Shown here: piece by piece, positions 18,716 through 28,072 of the stretch
How positions within the stretch are numbered: the stretch's first letter is position 1
Layout: each line of letters opens with the position of its first letter
Source: Diplonema japonicum
Lineage: Eukaryota > Euglenozoa > Diplonemea > Diplonemida > Diplonemidae
Direction of reading: 5' to 3'
DNA length: 64,000 bases
NCBI GenBank assembly: GCA_964019335.1
Contig: OZ025714.1
Location: 433,901-497,900, forward strand
Notes under the pieces: model-generated
What the model saw: only the letters and a program-made list of their open reading frames with translations
Told to the model about the DNA's origin: nothing
Databases searched by the model: none
Program-made: the position numbers and the translations under genes

Positions 18716-20041
18716 TTAAGGTAGAACGATTTCTTCGTCGTAGTTGTCAAGACACTTGTCGACCTTCCTCAGCACTTCTGCGATCCTCTTTTCACATAGG
18801 TGTATCTTGTTCTTTCCGAGTGCGGCGAAGGCCTCGCTGGGCATCGCCCGCGTCATGGATTTGGTGAAGGTGGTTTGCAGCTCGCGAAGTTTTGCAACGA
18901 GTCGAGCTTGAAAGATACACATTTCCCATTCCTTGCCGTTGATAGGGTTTCTCTGTGGGGTGTAGAAGCACATGCCGTTGTCAAGGTGCACGAAAGAGGG
19001 CCACCCAGGGTGTCGTGGGGTGTCTAGCTTCTTTGTGCATTTCCCTTTGCATGCACCGACCACAAAGTTGTTCTTGTTCGGCGACCTGTCGCTGTTCCCC
19101 ATCACATAGTCGTACGTCACCAGTTCGCTGATGTGGTAGATCGAGGTTTTGATGTTTGGGGGGTATGGGTGGCGTGGGTCCAGCCACCTGGACCACGACC
19201 CATTGTGCGCTTTATAGGGAATCGCCAAAGCCGAGTCCAGCAGCCTGCGTACGTCAGCAACGAACAGCTGCACCGACACGTGGACCTTCCCGTCATGCAC
19301 AAGTGACCGCTCCCTGGCAAACTGTGAGAAGTCCTTCGTGACCCATTCGATGAAACTGCCTGCAGAGGCTTCCTTCGCAAACTGCTGCACAAGACTCATC
19401 TTCTTCCCATGTTCTGCTACAGAGTCCATGAACACCTTCACGGGGACGGGTACCCACCCAGTGGGTGGCACTCTATTCACCTCCATCACCCTGTCTCCAT
19501 GGTATGCTCCTACCTCTGAGATCCCCTCCACGGGGAATGACCTCTGCGGCACTTTCACAATTGCATGAAGGCGGTCTTCTTTGAATGTGACCTTGAACTT
19601 GATGGTTCGCATGTCGAAGGCTTGTGGTAAGGGTTTCACCTTCTCCCAGTTGTCCAAGTCAGACATGTAGGAAATGCATCGCTTGTCCTTCTCAGGGTCG
19701 AAGGGCACGGTGAATATGTCGCACCCGGTGTTGCTCTTCACCTCTTGCCAGTCCTCGGGCACTTCCTTGCCCCACGTTGCTTTGTCTGTTTCACTAGCAA
19801 GCAACCCTTCGATGACTGAAAGTCCCTTGTTTTCGTCATTGCCACCTTGGTTGGCATGACTGGAGACCGCTTTCTTCACATTTCTTTTGGTTTTCTTTGG
19901 TCTCATATCGTCTTTCCTGCCAATCGTGTCCCCCGCCCTGCGCTTAGCAGTCAGGCCAAATGCCCACAGTGTTGTCAGGGATACAAATAGCAACACGATC
20001 CATAGTTTGAAGACAGTAGTGCCCCGTCCGCCACGGTGCAT
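18716..20041 (-). CDS. FAM20/four-jointed-like secretory-pathway kinase, type II membrane
   Basis: 441 residues from the ATG at 20041, chosen because TGCAATACACACAG ends 6 nt upstream. A membrane anchor (FKLWIVLLFVSLTTLWAFGL) near the N-terminus gives a Golgi type II topology. The C-terminal half carries DYVMGNSDRSPNKNNF, then FVHLDNGMCF. These match the catalytic D-x3-GN-x-DR motif and the metal-binding LDNG motif of FAM20, FAM198 and four-jointed kinases. Such enzymes phosphorylate secreted proteins or glycans in the Golgi lumen. Substrate is unknown. The usual His-Tyr after GNxDR is replaced by Ser-Pro, so activity is not certain. Only 49 nt separate it from the upstream gene. Confidence 0.7.
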   Translation of the reverse strand: MHRGGRGTTVFKLWIVLLFVSLTTLWAFGLTAKRRAGDTIGRKDDMRPKKTKRNVKKAVSSHANQGGNDENKGLSVIEGLLASETDKATWGKEVPEDWQEVKSNTGCDIFTVPFDPEKDKRCISYMSDLDNWEKVKPLPQAFDMRTIKFKVTFKEDRLHAIVKVPQRSFPVEGISEVGAYHGDRVMEVNRVPPTGWVPVPVKVFMDSVAEHGKKMSLVQQFAKEASAGSFIEWVTKDFSQFARERSLVHDGKVHVSVQLFVADVRRLLDSALAIPYKAHNGSWSRWLDPRHPYPPNIKTSIYHISELVTYDYVMGNSDRSPNKNNFVVGACKGKCTKKLDTPRHPGWPSFVHLDNGMCFYTPQRNPINGKEWEMCIFQARLVAKLRELQTTFTKSMTRAMPSEAFAALGKNKIHLCEKRIAEVLRKVDKCLDNYDEEIVLP

Positions 20042-20090
20042 CCCTACCTGTGTGTATTGCAAGAAGCAAGGCCGAAGCAACAAAAGAGTG

Positions 20091-20498
20091 CTAGCACAAC
20101 ATTTCAGCAACCTCTTGTGACACCTCTAGCACCGACCGTGTCCTTGCCTTGCTCGCAACTTGTGCTTCTTCCTCATAACTTATTTCTTCCCGAGAGCAAC
20201 GCTCCATAAGGAAGCTGACACCCCCTTCCCATCTCACTTCATGGGGTAGGGTAGCCTTTCCTTTTTCGATAGGGTCAGAGACAGCCTCAGCACCAGCCAA
20301 CCCCATGTACAGGTACTCTTCTTTTACCAGCACCCATCTGCTTACTTTGTTGAGGTACACGAACGCACCACGTGTAGCAAAGAGAGGGTCCTCAGGGGTG
20401 TACGGGTTACTATGTAAATAGTATGGTCCCTGGGGCATGTCAGGCGGCGAGACTAACCTCAGTGCGCAGTCAGCACCAAACTCCATGTTACCTAACAT
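20091..20498 (-). CDS. Unknown 135-residue protein, possibly the 3' exon of the IQ-motif gene
   Basis: A complete frame starting MLGNMEFGADCALRLV, with no recognised domain, membrane span or signal. The upstream IQ gene stops only 29 nt before this ATG. That interval reads GTGTAGGTTTTGCATTCATTTGCTAG. Treated as a 26-nt GT...AG intron, it removes the stop and joins the two frames exactly in phase, giving one protein of about 708 residues. The alternative is a separate gene with an acceptor at TTTGCTAG. The 5' splice site would be GTGTAG rather than GTATG, but GTGTGC is used once in the WDR43-like gene. Confidence 0.5.
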   Translation of the reverse strand: MLGNMEFGADCALRLVSPPDMPQGPYYLHSNPYTPEDPLFATRGAFVYLNKVSRWVLVKEEYLYMGLAGAEAVSDPIEKGKATLPHEVRWEGGVSFLMERCSREEISYEEEAQVASKARTRSVLEVSQEVAEMLC

Positions 20499-20527
20499 GG
20501 GTCGTAACTAGCAAATGAATGCAAAAC

Positions 20528-22240
20528 CTACACGGTAGTGTAGTGTGGGGGGTCGACCAGCGGGGTAAGTTTTTGGGGTTTGGCAGAAGCCAGCAACTTC
20601 TGCAGTGTGTCAACTTTGCGCCTGCCTGCAGGGACCCAGGGAGGGAGGGGTGCTGCAGTGTTCTTCACTTTTATAGGAGACAGATGTGACTTCTGAGGTC
20701 CTAAACGTGTCGACTTCAAGGGGCGCCACTCAAGAGTGGTAGGAGGGGGCGGAGGTACAAAAGGCACAGGCCTCTTAATGTCAATCGTTGTGCACGTCTC
20801 GAACAAGTCGGAGATCCATCTCTCTATAGGGCTGCTAAGAGAGTACTGCATCAGAGCGGAGAAGCCTGGCCTAGCACGCACCTTTGAAAGGTAGCGGATG
20901 ATGTCAGGTGTGATGGTGTTGTTGCTTTCTTCGTATGCGACACGTGTCCGGAAGCAGAGGTGCCACGCCACCGCGTCGATGCCAGGGGGGACCTGCTTGA
21001 TGGACATCACTGCCACTTCTACATGACACCCTAGACATCGCAGCCGCAGCACATGGAAGCCGTATTCTTCTAAAACAGGCTTCACGATGTACCCACCGTT
21101 AGAAGTGCGCTCCAAACCACGTCGCAGGGCATCGCCACGCAGCCCTTCCACCACCACAGTGTCATCGACTAGCTCTGGGTACCTCACGTGGTAGGGAATT
21201 CGCACCTCACGTTTGTTAACGAAGTAGAAGCCTACCCCAGGCACCGTCTCTTGCCCCATCTCTACTGTGTATATGATTTTGTGCATCTCGTCCTGGTGCT
21301 GCAGTATACTGGTCTCTTGCGGCACCAGCCGGATGTCGTAGACCTTTGCCACTATGGACTTGTCTTTCGGTACTTTCTCCTTCGTCTCTACTTTCGTTTC
21401 GATCATAGGCACATCGCCTCGCGTGTCGGTAACTAAATAACTGTTTTCAACATCTAAAGTACTGTCGTGCAAGGAACGAGACACGAGTGTGCGTGGTGTT
21501 GAAGAGAACGACGCGTAAGAGAAGCCCGAGCTAAGGGGCGAAGGCGTGGGAGAAACTGGCGCTGTGCTCAATGAGGGGGTTCTCACCTTGGTGTCCCCCA
21601 GCGAAGCCGTAGAGCTATCACGTAATATGTCATAATCCAGCAACTTCGTGTCACTCCCTGCCTTCGCCTGTGCGATACTGCCGCCCTCATAGGAGGCTTC
21701 GTGCCTCTTCGTACTTATCTCCAAGTGCACTTTTGCCTTAGCTTCATTCGCAAGCTTCAACGCAGCCTTTCTCTCTCTTTCTTTTGCTGCTTGTGCAGCT
21801 CGTTGCATTGCATCTATTTTCTTTTTCTTGTTTCCCAGTGCGAGTCTTTCGCACATGCCTTTCATAATCCGGTGAAGGCGGAAGCACAATCTAACCCTCT
21901 CTTTGTACCGTCGCCAATACTGCAGGATCAGCATGCCGGCGTGCTGCTTGAATGACCACAATTCCTGCAGTTCAGTTTCTGCAAGCTGCCTGTTGATCAC
22001 CAAACGTAAAAGCGTTCGCTGCTTGCTTGCCACTCGACGCCTCCAGACACTTTGAACGCGTACAACTTGCATGGTGTAAAGCATTTCCCTCCCCAGACCT
22101 GCACGGCCGACTTCTTGTATTCTCAATACCGCCCGCACTTGTGCATTGCGCGCCTCTTGCAATACGTACGCCATAAGGTCATCTTCTTCCTCATCCTCCT
22201 CATCCTCCTCGTCCTCTTCTTCCTCGTCACTGAAGTCCAT
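20528..22240 (-). CDS. IQ-motif protein with acidic N-terminus
   Basis: 570 residues. The N-terminus is a run of Asp/Glu (EEEEDEEDEEDEEEDD). Two IQ-like calmodulin-binding segments follow at about 55-110 (VVRVQSVWRRRVASKQR and MLILQYWRRYKERVR). Then comes a charged coiled-coil-like stretch (AAQAAKERERKAALKLANEA), a Ser/Thr/Pro-rich linker and a folded C-terminal part (about 290-480) that I do not recognise. IQ motifs bind calmodulin or myosin light chains, and an EF-hand gene lies 4 kb upstream. GCACCACAG lies 7 nt before the ATG. See the next gene downstream for the possibility that the two form one spliced gene. Confidence 0.7.
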   Translation of the reverse strand: MDFSDEEEEDEEDEEDEEEDDLMAYVLQEARNAQVRAVLRIQEVGRAGLGREMLYTMQVVRVQSVWRRRVASKQRTLLRLVINRQLAETELQELWSFKQHAGMLILQYWRRYKERVRLCFRLHRIMKGMCERLALGNKKKKIDAMQRAAQAAKERERKAALKLANEAKAKVHLEISTKRHEASYEGGSIAQAKAGSDTKLLDYDILRDSSTASLGDTKVRTPSLSTAPVSPTPSPLSSGFSYASFSSTPRTLVSRSLHDSTLDVENSYLVTDTRGDVPMIETKVETKEKVPKDKSIVAKVYDIRLVPQETSILQHQDEMHKIIYTVEMGQETVPGVGFYFVNKREVRIPYHVRYPELVDDTVVVEGLRGDALRRGLERTSNGGYIVKPVLEEYGFHVLRLRCLGCHVEVAVMSIKQVPPGIDAVAWHLCFRTRVAYEESNNTITPDIIRYLSKVRARPGFSALMQYSLSSPIERWISDLFETCTTIDIKRPVPFVPPPPPTTLEWRPLKSTRLGPQKSHLSPIKVKNTAAPLPPWVPAGRRKVDTLQKLLASAKPQKLTPLVDPPHYTTV

Positions 22241-22306
22241 CTGGTACCTGTGGTGCGTTGGGCTGAACAGAGCAATGAAAAACTCGTAGCCGCACTTAAC
22301 TATTGA

Positions 22307-23008
22307 CTATTGACGGCCTAAAGGAAACACCACCTTCTGCATGCATGTAGGGAGCATGATCAGCAGCCGTGCTACCGCACCGTACCAAGGGTCATAACTT
22401 CTGGGGTGTCTGTGGGTGGCATGGAGCACAAGGTCAGCCAACCCCGGAGGGTGTGACGAGTGCAGGGTCGTGAAGTAGACATTGGGATGCGTCTGATGCA
22501 GTTCTGCTCTGATCGCTTCAGCAAAACCAAAAGTGGCCCACGCTGCCATCGTGTGCGGGTAGCCGTTGTGTCCCACTAAAGAGTGGTACCCATCCTGTAC
22601 CAGAACCACGGCCTGGGGACCTTCCTTTCTTGCGCAGTTTTTAACAAAGTTTTTTATTTCCGAAAACGGGAAAACGTCTAGCGCGCTCTGCATCTCTTCC
22701 TCTGATACGTCCTCGAACTTTGCGGCGTTCGCAGCCCCCACCCTCCCGTCAAGCACCAAGCAGTCGTTCCCCGCGTCTGTCACCACAGCACCACTCTTCA
22801 TCAACACACTGCGCATGTCTTCTCCAAAGCCCTTGACGCACACCTTCTTACCTTCCCAGACCCACCCTTGTGCCCTGACAGCGCCCCTGACAGCATCCAA
22901 GCAGTACACCAAGCCTAAGCACACGAATGCTAATAAATAGAGCTCCCACGGAAGCACAGCAATAACGAACGGCAGGCAGCAGGCGGCTGCATCAAGTGCA
23001 CCTGGCAT
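22307..23008 (-). CDS. SDR-like membrane protein with degenerate active site (KDSR-like layout)
   Basis: 233 residues from the ATG at 23008, which follows the pyrimidine tract and CTACCCTCTAG by 5 nt. Two N-terminal hydrophobic segments (CLPFVIAVLPWELYLLAFVC) are followed by a Rossmann-like part and the segment GYPHTMAAWATFGFAEAIRAEL. That segment aligns with the YxxxK helix of short-chain dehydrogenases (compare YSASKFAIRGLAEAL). The catalytic Lys is replaced by Met, and the usual TGxxxGxG nucleotide loop is not evident (KGFGEDMRS instead). The membrane-anchored N-terminus and overall length recall 3-ketodihydrosphingosine reductase. Likely a pseudoenzyme or a strongly diverged member; function unknown. 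Confidence 0.55.
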   Translation of the reverse strand: MPGALDAAACCLPFVIAVLPWELYLLAFVCLGLVYCLDAVRGAVRAQGWVWEGKKVCVKGFGEDMRSVLMKSGAVVTDAGNDCLVLDGRVGAANAAKFEDVSEEEMQSALDVFPFSEIKNFVKNCARKEGPQAVVLVQDGYHSLVGHNGYPHTMAAWATFGFAEAIRAELHQTHPNVYFTTLHSSHPPGLADLVLHATHRHPRSYDPWYGAVARLLIMLPTCMQKVVFPLGRQ

Positions 23009-23084
23009 CTTTCCTAGAGGGTAGAGGTGGGTGGGGGGGTGGTTGTAGGTAACGGCGATATGCAAATGGCATGTAAATGCACAG

Positions 23085-24158
23085 CTAGTAATCAGGCTTC
23101 ATAAAAGTTCGCAGGTAAGCAGCGAGCTTCGCATTGCCAGCCTGCTCGGCGAAGGCAACAGGGGAGTTGTTGAACATCTCACTATCTGCAAGTTGCTGAC
23201 CGCAGTCTTCGATCAAGTACTTGATAATGCGGAGCGCACTCTCGTGGTCGGGATTCCGGGCAGCCAGCTGGATGGGTGTCCAGTAGAGCCCCGGTGTGGT
23301 GAGAGATGCACCTTTCGAGATAAGCAGTTTTGTGAGGGAGAACATGCCCGCCTTGATGCAGTAGTAGAGTGCAGTCATGCTGGACGAGTCGGCGGTGTTG
23401 ATGGCAACGAGGGAGTCGTGCCTGCTGACAAGGAAGGACGCGACGTCCTCCTTCTGCAGCATGCAGGATATAAGCAGGGGTGTCTGGTGCTTGGCATTGA
23501 GGGCGCCCAACACAACACCTTGAGCTTCGAGGATCTTAACCACAGGGAGGGAGCCTGCGAGGGCTGCATGGTGCAAGGGGGTGTTTCGTGTCTCGGGGAC
23601 AAGGGCATTGAGGCCCGAAATGTCATCATCATGAGTGACAATGAATGCTACAAGGGAGGCGTGGCCACTGCGGCAGGCAATGTGGAGGGTGTTCCCGATA
23701 GTGGGGCAGATCTTGGAAAGGCTGAAAGAGAACTCGGAGACGAGCATAACCAACATGGCGAGATAGCCCCGCTCTGCTGCAATGTGGAGAATCGTGCGCT
23801 GCATGTTGTGGAGGCCCCTCACATCCAGAGGCCGCAGCTGTAAGAGATGCATCCTCAGGTCAGGCAGGCTGCCGTGCTGGGCTAGACGTGTCTCCTTTGT
23901 TGATGTAGCAGCGTCCCAGAAAGCAGGGTTGTTCCACATGATGCGCACGATCTCTTTGCTTTGTTCCCGTCCTGCTTCCTCTTCGATGGCTTTCATTGCG
24001 CCAGCACGCATTCTCTTCTCTGCAGCGTACCGTTCCTCTTCATCGTACTTTGTGCACACCTGCAGTGCCCTCCGCAAGTGTCCCTGTCCTTGGATCCCGA
24101 TGAGGTCTTCCTTGTCAGGTGTCGCGGCCCTGCTCCATGGCCCAGGCGTTCCCGACAT
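23085..24158 (-). CDS. Ankyrin-repeat protein
   Basis: 357 residues starting at the ATG at 24158 (MSGTPGPWSRA), which lies 1 nt after CTCCTCACCCCTGCAG. After a charged N-terminal 100 residues there are about six ankyrin repeats, for example TILHIAAERGYLAMLVMLVS, NTLHIACRSGHASLVAFIV, NTPLHHAALAGSLPVVKILE, MTALYYCIKAGMFSLTKLLI and TPIQLAARNPDHESALRIIK. It is a generic protein-protein interaction scaffold; the partner is unknown. There is no membrane span. It is separated by 76 nt from the downstream SDR-like gene. Confidence 0.8.
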   Translation of the reverse strand: MSGTPGPWSRAATPDKEDLIGIQGQGHLRRALQVCTKYDEEERYAAEKRMRAGAMKAIEEEAGREQSKEIVRIMWNNPAFWDAATSTKETRLAQHGSLPDLRMHLLQLRPLDVRGLHNMQRTILHIAAERGYLAMLVMLVSEFSFSLSKICPTIGNTLHIACRSGHASLVAFIVTHDDDISGLNALVPETRNTPLHHAALAGSLPVVKILEAQGVVLGALNAKHQTPLLISCMLQKEDVASFLVSRHDSLVAINTADSSSMTALYYCIKAGMFSLTKLLISKGASLTTPGLYWTPIQLAARNPDHESALRIIKYLIEDCGQQLADSEMFNNSPVAFAEQAGNAKLAAYLRTFMKPDY

Positions 24159-25476
24159 TCTGCAGGGGTGAGGAGTTAAACAGTTCAAACAAAGCGGGGG
24201 GGGGGGGGAATAAAACAGATTGAAATAAAGGGGAAGAGAGGATGGAAGCGGGATGAGGACAATAAAATATAATAATAATATAAAAAAAAAAAAAAAAGGC
24301 TTCTCTTACATACGAGGGGATGAATCTTTTAGCATTTTTCTTTCTTTCTTTCTTTTTTTTCTTTTTTCTTTTTGGAGCGATTTTGTTTTTTTTAAAAAAA
24401 CCAACATGTGCTCTGGCACTCGGTTCACCTTGCCTTTATAACACGCATGAACTCAACACCAAAGAAACTGCCCACTATTGGGATGCCTGTTGTTCCTTTG
24501 GGGAGAAGGAAGAAAGGAGGGGGGAAGAAGAAGAAGACAACGTGAGAAGAGGTGTGCTTTGTTTTTATTTCTCCTTATAAAATAGTCTAAAAAGCGGATG
24601 GGTGGGGGAAAAAAAGATTTTACCCTTCCCATTTTAGCTGTTTAACTTTTTTGTTTCCGTTTTTTTTTTCTTTTTTTTTTCTTTTTTTGCATTCATGGTT
24701 TATAAGAAGGGAAGGGGGGGCAAGATCACTGTACTTAAGAGTGTTTTGTAAAAACACCCCCACGCCCCTCCCCCTTTTTTTTTCTTGGAGGTTTTAATAA
24801 AGATCGAAAAATAAAATAAAATAGTTTACGCAGCAAAAAATAAAGTAAAAAAAAACTATAACCACTTCATGTCGGTGGGCACGTTATCTTTCTTCTTCTT
24901 TTTTATTTCTCCCCCCCTCCCCCCCTCTTTCTCCTTCTTTCGTTTTTTTCTTCATTTCTTCACAAATCCTTCCCCATTGGGTTTCTCTTTTTTTTTCATT
25001 TAACATGCCCCGAACCAATTTGCTCACCAACAAGCTAACTTGTACTATGCTATCGACACCTTGGTGTCAAAAGGAGTTTTTAAAAAATAAGAATGAAAAA
25101 AAAGGGGGGGAACTTTTTTTGCGGGAAACACGGAAGAATACAACTGGAAGGAGGAATAAATTACAATAGGGTAGGACGGCCATATCTGCTTTTTCTTCCC
25201 CACTCCCCCCCCCCCCCCCCCTTTTGCTCATCTATTCCTCTTATTGTTCTTGTTTCTTTGAGAAACGGAACACCCTCACAACACCTTCCCACCCAGCGGT
25301 CGTCCGTACACGGACAGGCACCGTATCAACAGTAAAAGACAAGCAAAAGCTCGTTAGTAGGAAGAAAAAATAAAAAAGGTGGGGGGGGTGGCATTCGTAT
25401 CGCTTTGCACACCTTTGAAAGGGATTTTTATGTTTTTTTTTTCTCTCTCTTTTCATCGATTTCCTTTGCAACCCTT
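24159..25476. other. Intergenic 1.3 kb, homopolymer- and microsatellite-rich
   Basis: Long T, A, C and G runs and TTTC-type repeats dominate (for example CTTT repeats near 24340 and 18 C at 25204-25221). No gene, tRNA or structured RNA is recognised. Confidence 0.55.
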
Positions 25477-25941
25477 TCAACTGCGCGCATCGTGACCATG
25501 GTTTCTTGATATCGGGTAGAATGGTTGCGGCTCGGTGGGCACAGGTGTCACTGGTCTGTCCACTCTCGCTTCTGGCTTGCTCGACACAGGTGTGTAGGGT
25601 TCTGACGAGCCATGAGTGAGGAGGCTGCCATAGCCGGAGTCGCAGGAAGACCTGTCTGAGATGGAGAAGGTAGTGCCCCTGGGCGGCAGCCCCTCATGGT
25701 ACAGAGCATACTGCTCCACATAGGAATGCAAGGCAAGCCACGGGGGCAGCGGGGGAAGTGGGACGCCTTTCTTCGCGAGCTTTCTCACGCTCTTCCTGAT
25801 TTTGTGCTGGCAACATGGGCAATACAAAGGCATGTATGCAACCCACGGGAGGTCAGGTGGCGGCATGTAACCCCCAAACGATGGTGGCAGGGGAGCCTGC
25901 GCATTTGGAGGAGGAGGGTAGTAGCCGTAGGGGTACATCAT
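25477..25941 (-). CDS. Pro/Tyr-rich small protein with a CPCC motif
   Basis: 154 residues from the ATG at 25941 (MMYPYGYYPPPP). The frame is open slightly further upstream but has no ATG there. The N-terminal 45 residues are Pro/Tyr/Gly-rich (YGYYPPPPNAQAPLPPSFGG), followed by MPLYCPCCQHKIRKSVRKLAKK, a CxCC plus basic segment that might be a short metal-binding or membrane-proximal motif. The C-terminal half is Ser/Pro-rich. No family is recognised. ACGCACACACAG lies 25-30 nt upstream. It is compositionally simple, so lower confidence as a gene. Confidence 0.5.
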   Translation of the reverse strand: MMYPYGYYPPPPNAQAPLPPSFGGYMPPPDLPWVAYMPLYCPCCQHKIRKSVRKLAKKGVPLPPLPPWLALHSYVEQYALYHEGLPPRGTTFSISDRSSCDSGYGSLLTHGSSEPYTPVSSKPEARVDRPVTPVPTEPQPFYPISRNHGHDARS

Positions 25942-26511
25942 CGGCTTTGGTTTAGTCTGAGATCTTGCGTCCTGTGTGTGCGTTGAAAATAATAAAGAGT
26001 GAGCCAACACACCTCCATCACTTGCTTGTATACTTCTTCAAACTACAGACTTGACATGAACACACGGCCTCGGCTAATTTTGCAAGAAGAAAAATGAAGC
26101 CCTCCTATAATGTGGTTAAAAAAAGGGGGGGGGGGAAACACAATGCCTCAACAATCACAGTCGAAGAAAAGATAAAAAGGTTGGGGGGGGACACAAACAG
26201 TAAGGGAGCTGGGAAGAAGCGGGGGAAAGGGGGTGGGGAGCACGATGCGAGGGGACAGAGACTATACTCTCTTTTTTTTTTCTTCTTTTTCTAAAGAATT
26301 TTTTTTGTTTCGACCTCTCTCTGTCTTAATTGTCCCTATTCACCTGTGTTCATTTTTATACAACAAATGAAGTCACCTGCATGGCAGAGGGTGTGGAGAT
26401 GCAGGTAGCTGTGTGCAAAGAGAGGCCTGTCTGGTGTACTATGGTGGCGGGGGGTACTCTACAAACGGGGAGGAAGAAGGAAGGGAGAAAAAAGGGGGGA
26501 GGGGGAAATAT
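25942..26511. other. Intergenic, nothing recognised
   Basis: About 570 bp with G and T runs; only short accidental frames. Confidence 0.5.
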
Positions 26512-26802
26512 CTATTTCTGCTTGAGCCAGTGCTTGTGGTGCCCTATGCCTTGCGAGTTGCACAGGATCTCCTGGAAGTACCACTGTTTGTGTTGTGAGT
26601 CGTTACGCTTGCATACTCTGTACGGGAAGTTCCCCTCTTGGTCCATGTCACCTTCAAGGGCTGCGAATTCGTCATCCTTCATCTTGTCACCAACCTCTGT
26701 CAGCAAGGTCTTGACCACGTTGAAGGGCAGGAATCCAGTCTTGCCATCGTCGAGCTCTTCGAACAGAGCCATCAACTTGTCGCACCCAGATGTCTGTGAC
26801 AT
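26512..26802 (-). CDS. Small EF-hand (calmodulin/myosin light chain-like) protein with one 33-nt intron
   Basis: The start is the ATG at 26802 (MSQTSGCDKLMALFEELDD). Exon 1 is 26802-26617, a candidate intron is 26616-26584 (33 nt, GTATGC...AAACAG), and exon 2 is 26583-26512. Splicing gives 85 residues and turns the junction into GNFPYRWYFQEIL, which fits the end of an EF-hand (Y-x-x-F/W after the loop) better than the unspliced reading. The intron is a multiple of three without a stop, so retention would also be readable. There is one EF-hand pair; the loops DDGKTGFLPFNV and DMDQEGNFPYRW lack the last acidic ligand, so calcium binding is doubtful. Resembles one lobe of a myosin light chain. 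CTATTCCAG lies about 16 nt before the ATG. Confidence 0.6.
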   Translation of the reverse strand: MSQTSGCDKLMALFEELDDGKTGFLPFNVVKTLLTEVGDKMKDDEFAALEGDMDQEGNFPYRVCKRNDSQHKQWYFQEILCNSQGIGHHKHWLKQK

Positions 26803-26902
26803 ATTGTAAGCGGTGTCCCTGGAATAGCTAACAATGAGAAACGAAACCAAAAAAAAATCACTCAGCTGCATCACTTGACAGGTTAGATGAAGAATACAGT
26901 GC

Positions 26903-28072
26903 TCACTCGGTTTTCCTCTTCTTAGCTTCACTCTCTTCCCCGGTTCGCTTGTTAGGCAGCCTGAAGGTCACACAGAGCATTTCCTTCTTCGGCGCCACAT
27001 TGCGAACCTGGTGCGTGCTGACCTCGGTCACTTCCTTAGCTAGGGACACCCCGAGATTCTGCATAGCAAGCTCGATGGAGTGCTTTTTGAAGTCGGGTTC
27101 TGAGGAGAAACAGTACACGTGCACCACAGTACGCGAGGAGTACGTCTCGGTTGGCCAGTCCTTGAAAGCATCCAGGAACTCGACTGCTGTGGCAGGAAGG
27201 TTCATGATGAAGTGCACGTCGCTGCCGGGCTCTTGCAGCACAGTGTCCCGTATCTTGTGTATAAAAGCCCTCCCGTCCAAACAAGAGGAAGTCACATTCC
27301 GCGTCACGCCATTCGTCTTGCAGTTCGCAACAAGTGCCTTGTACGACTCGGGGTTGAGGTCGTTCCCATAGCACGTGAGCCCCTTCTTCGCAGCAGGGAT
27401 CACAAAAGGCCCCACGCCTGCCATCACATCGGCAATGATGTCTCCCTTTTTGCACACGTTCACAAGCCTGTCGTGCTCTGTCTGGAGCCTGGAGTTCCAG
27501 TACACCCTGTCATAAGGGAAGGTGAAGACACAGCCGTGCTGTTTGATCGTTGCCGTGTATTCTGCCTTCCCTCCCAGGAGCTCGAATTTGAACTCCCTGA
27601 ACTCGCTCCCAATGCTGGCCAGCTTGTTAACTACGGTCTTGACACCGGGGTTCTTGTCAATGATGACCTGACCTATGAGGAACCTGTACGGGTGGTGCTC
27701 TTCCTTCAGGTTGATGTGTGCGATGTGGCCGACGGTCTCGAAGGAGGCGGGCACTGTCATGCCCTCTGGGAGCATCTCTCTGAGGATCTCGTTACCAGAG
27801 AAGTTCACTGCCGTCAGCTTCACATCCACGTCCACCCTCTCACCCTCCACTTCGCTTACGTCGTCCATCTTGCCCGGTGCGACAAGCCATATCTTCTTGC
27901 TGGCATCGTCCTTGTCGTCCACGACAGGCCGTATCCCTTTGCGCGAGTATCTCGCATCCTTGTGCTTCCTCGCTATCGTCTGGATGTTTTCCTTGGGCAC
28001 CTTGATACCCTGCACGCTTATCGTGCGTTCGAAGCGGGAGCTGTTAGGTGGTAGTTACTCCTTCTTGTGCAT
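26903..28072 (-). CDS. TRM5: Trm5 tRNA (guanine-37 N1)-methyltransferase, with a candidate 18-nt intron
   Basis: Transfers methyl from S-adenosylmethionine to G37 of tRNA. Visible: the Trm5 phrase VYWNSRLQTEHDRLV, SAM loop DVMAGVGPFVIPAAKKG, acidic ribose-binding turn YGNDLNPESYKALVAN, and FIMNLPATAVEFLDAF. The body frame (28040-26903) has no usable ATG at its N-terminus. A short exon 28072-28059 (ATG CAC AAG AAG GA) joins it after removal of 28058-28041 (GTAACTACCACCTAACAG, 18 nt, phase 2). This gives MHKKDSRFERTISVQGIKV, which matches the expected N-terminal Trm5 strand. The total is then 383 residues in one frame. GATTACTAG lies 1 nt before the ATG. The C-terminal KKRKTE could be a nuclear signal. 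The enzyme call is strong; the first exon is less sure. Confidence 0.85.

Noticed and set aside
20042-20110. N-terminal extension of the FAM20-like protein to about 20110
   Set aside because: The first codon there is TTG, it overlaps the upstream gene, and the ATG at 20041 follows a clear acceptor.
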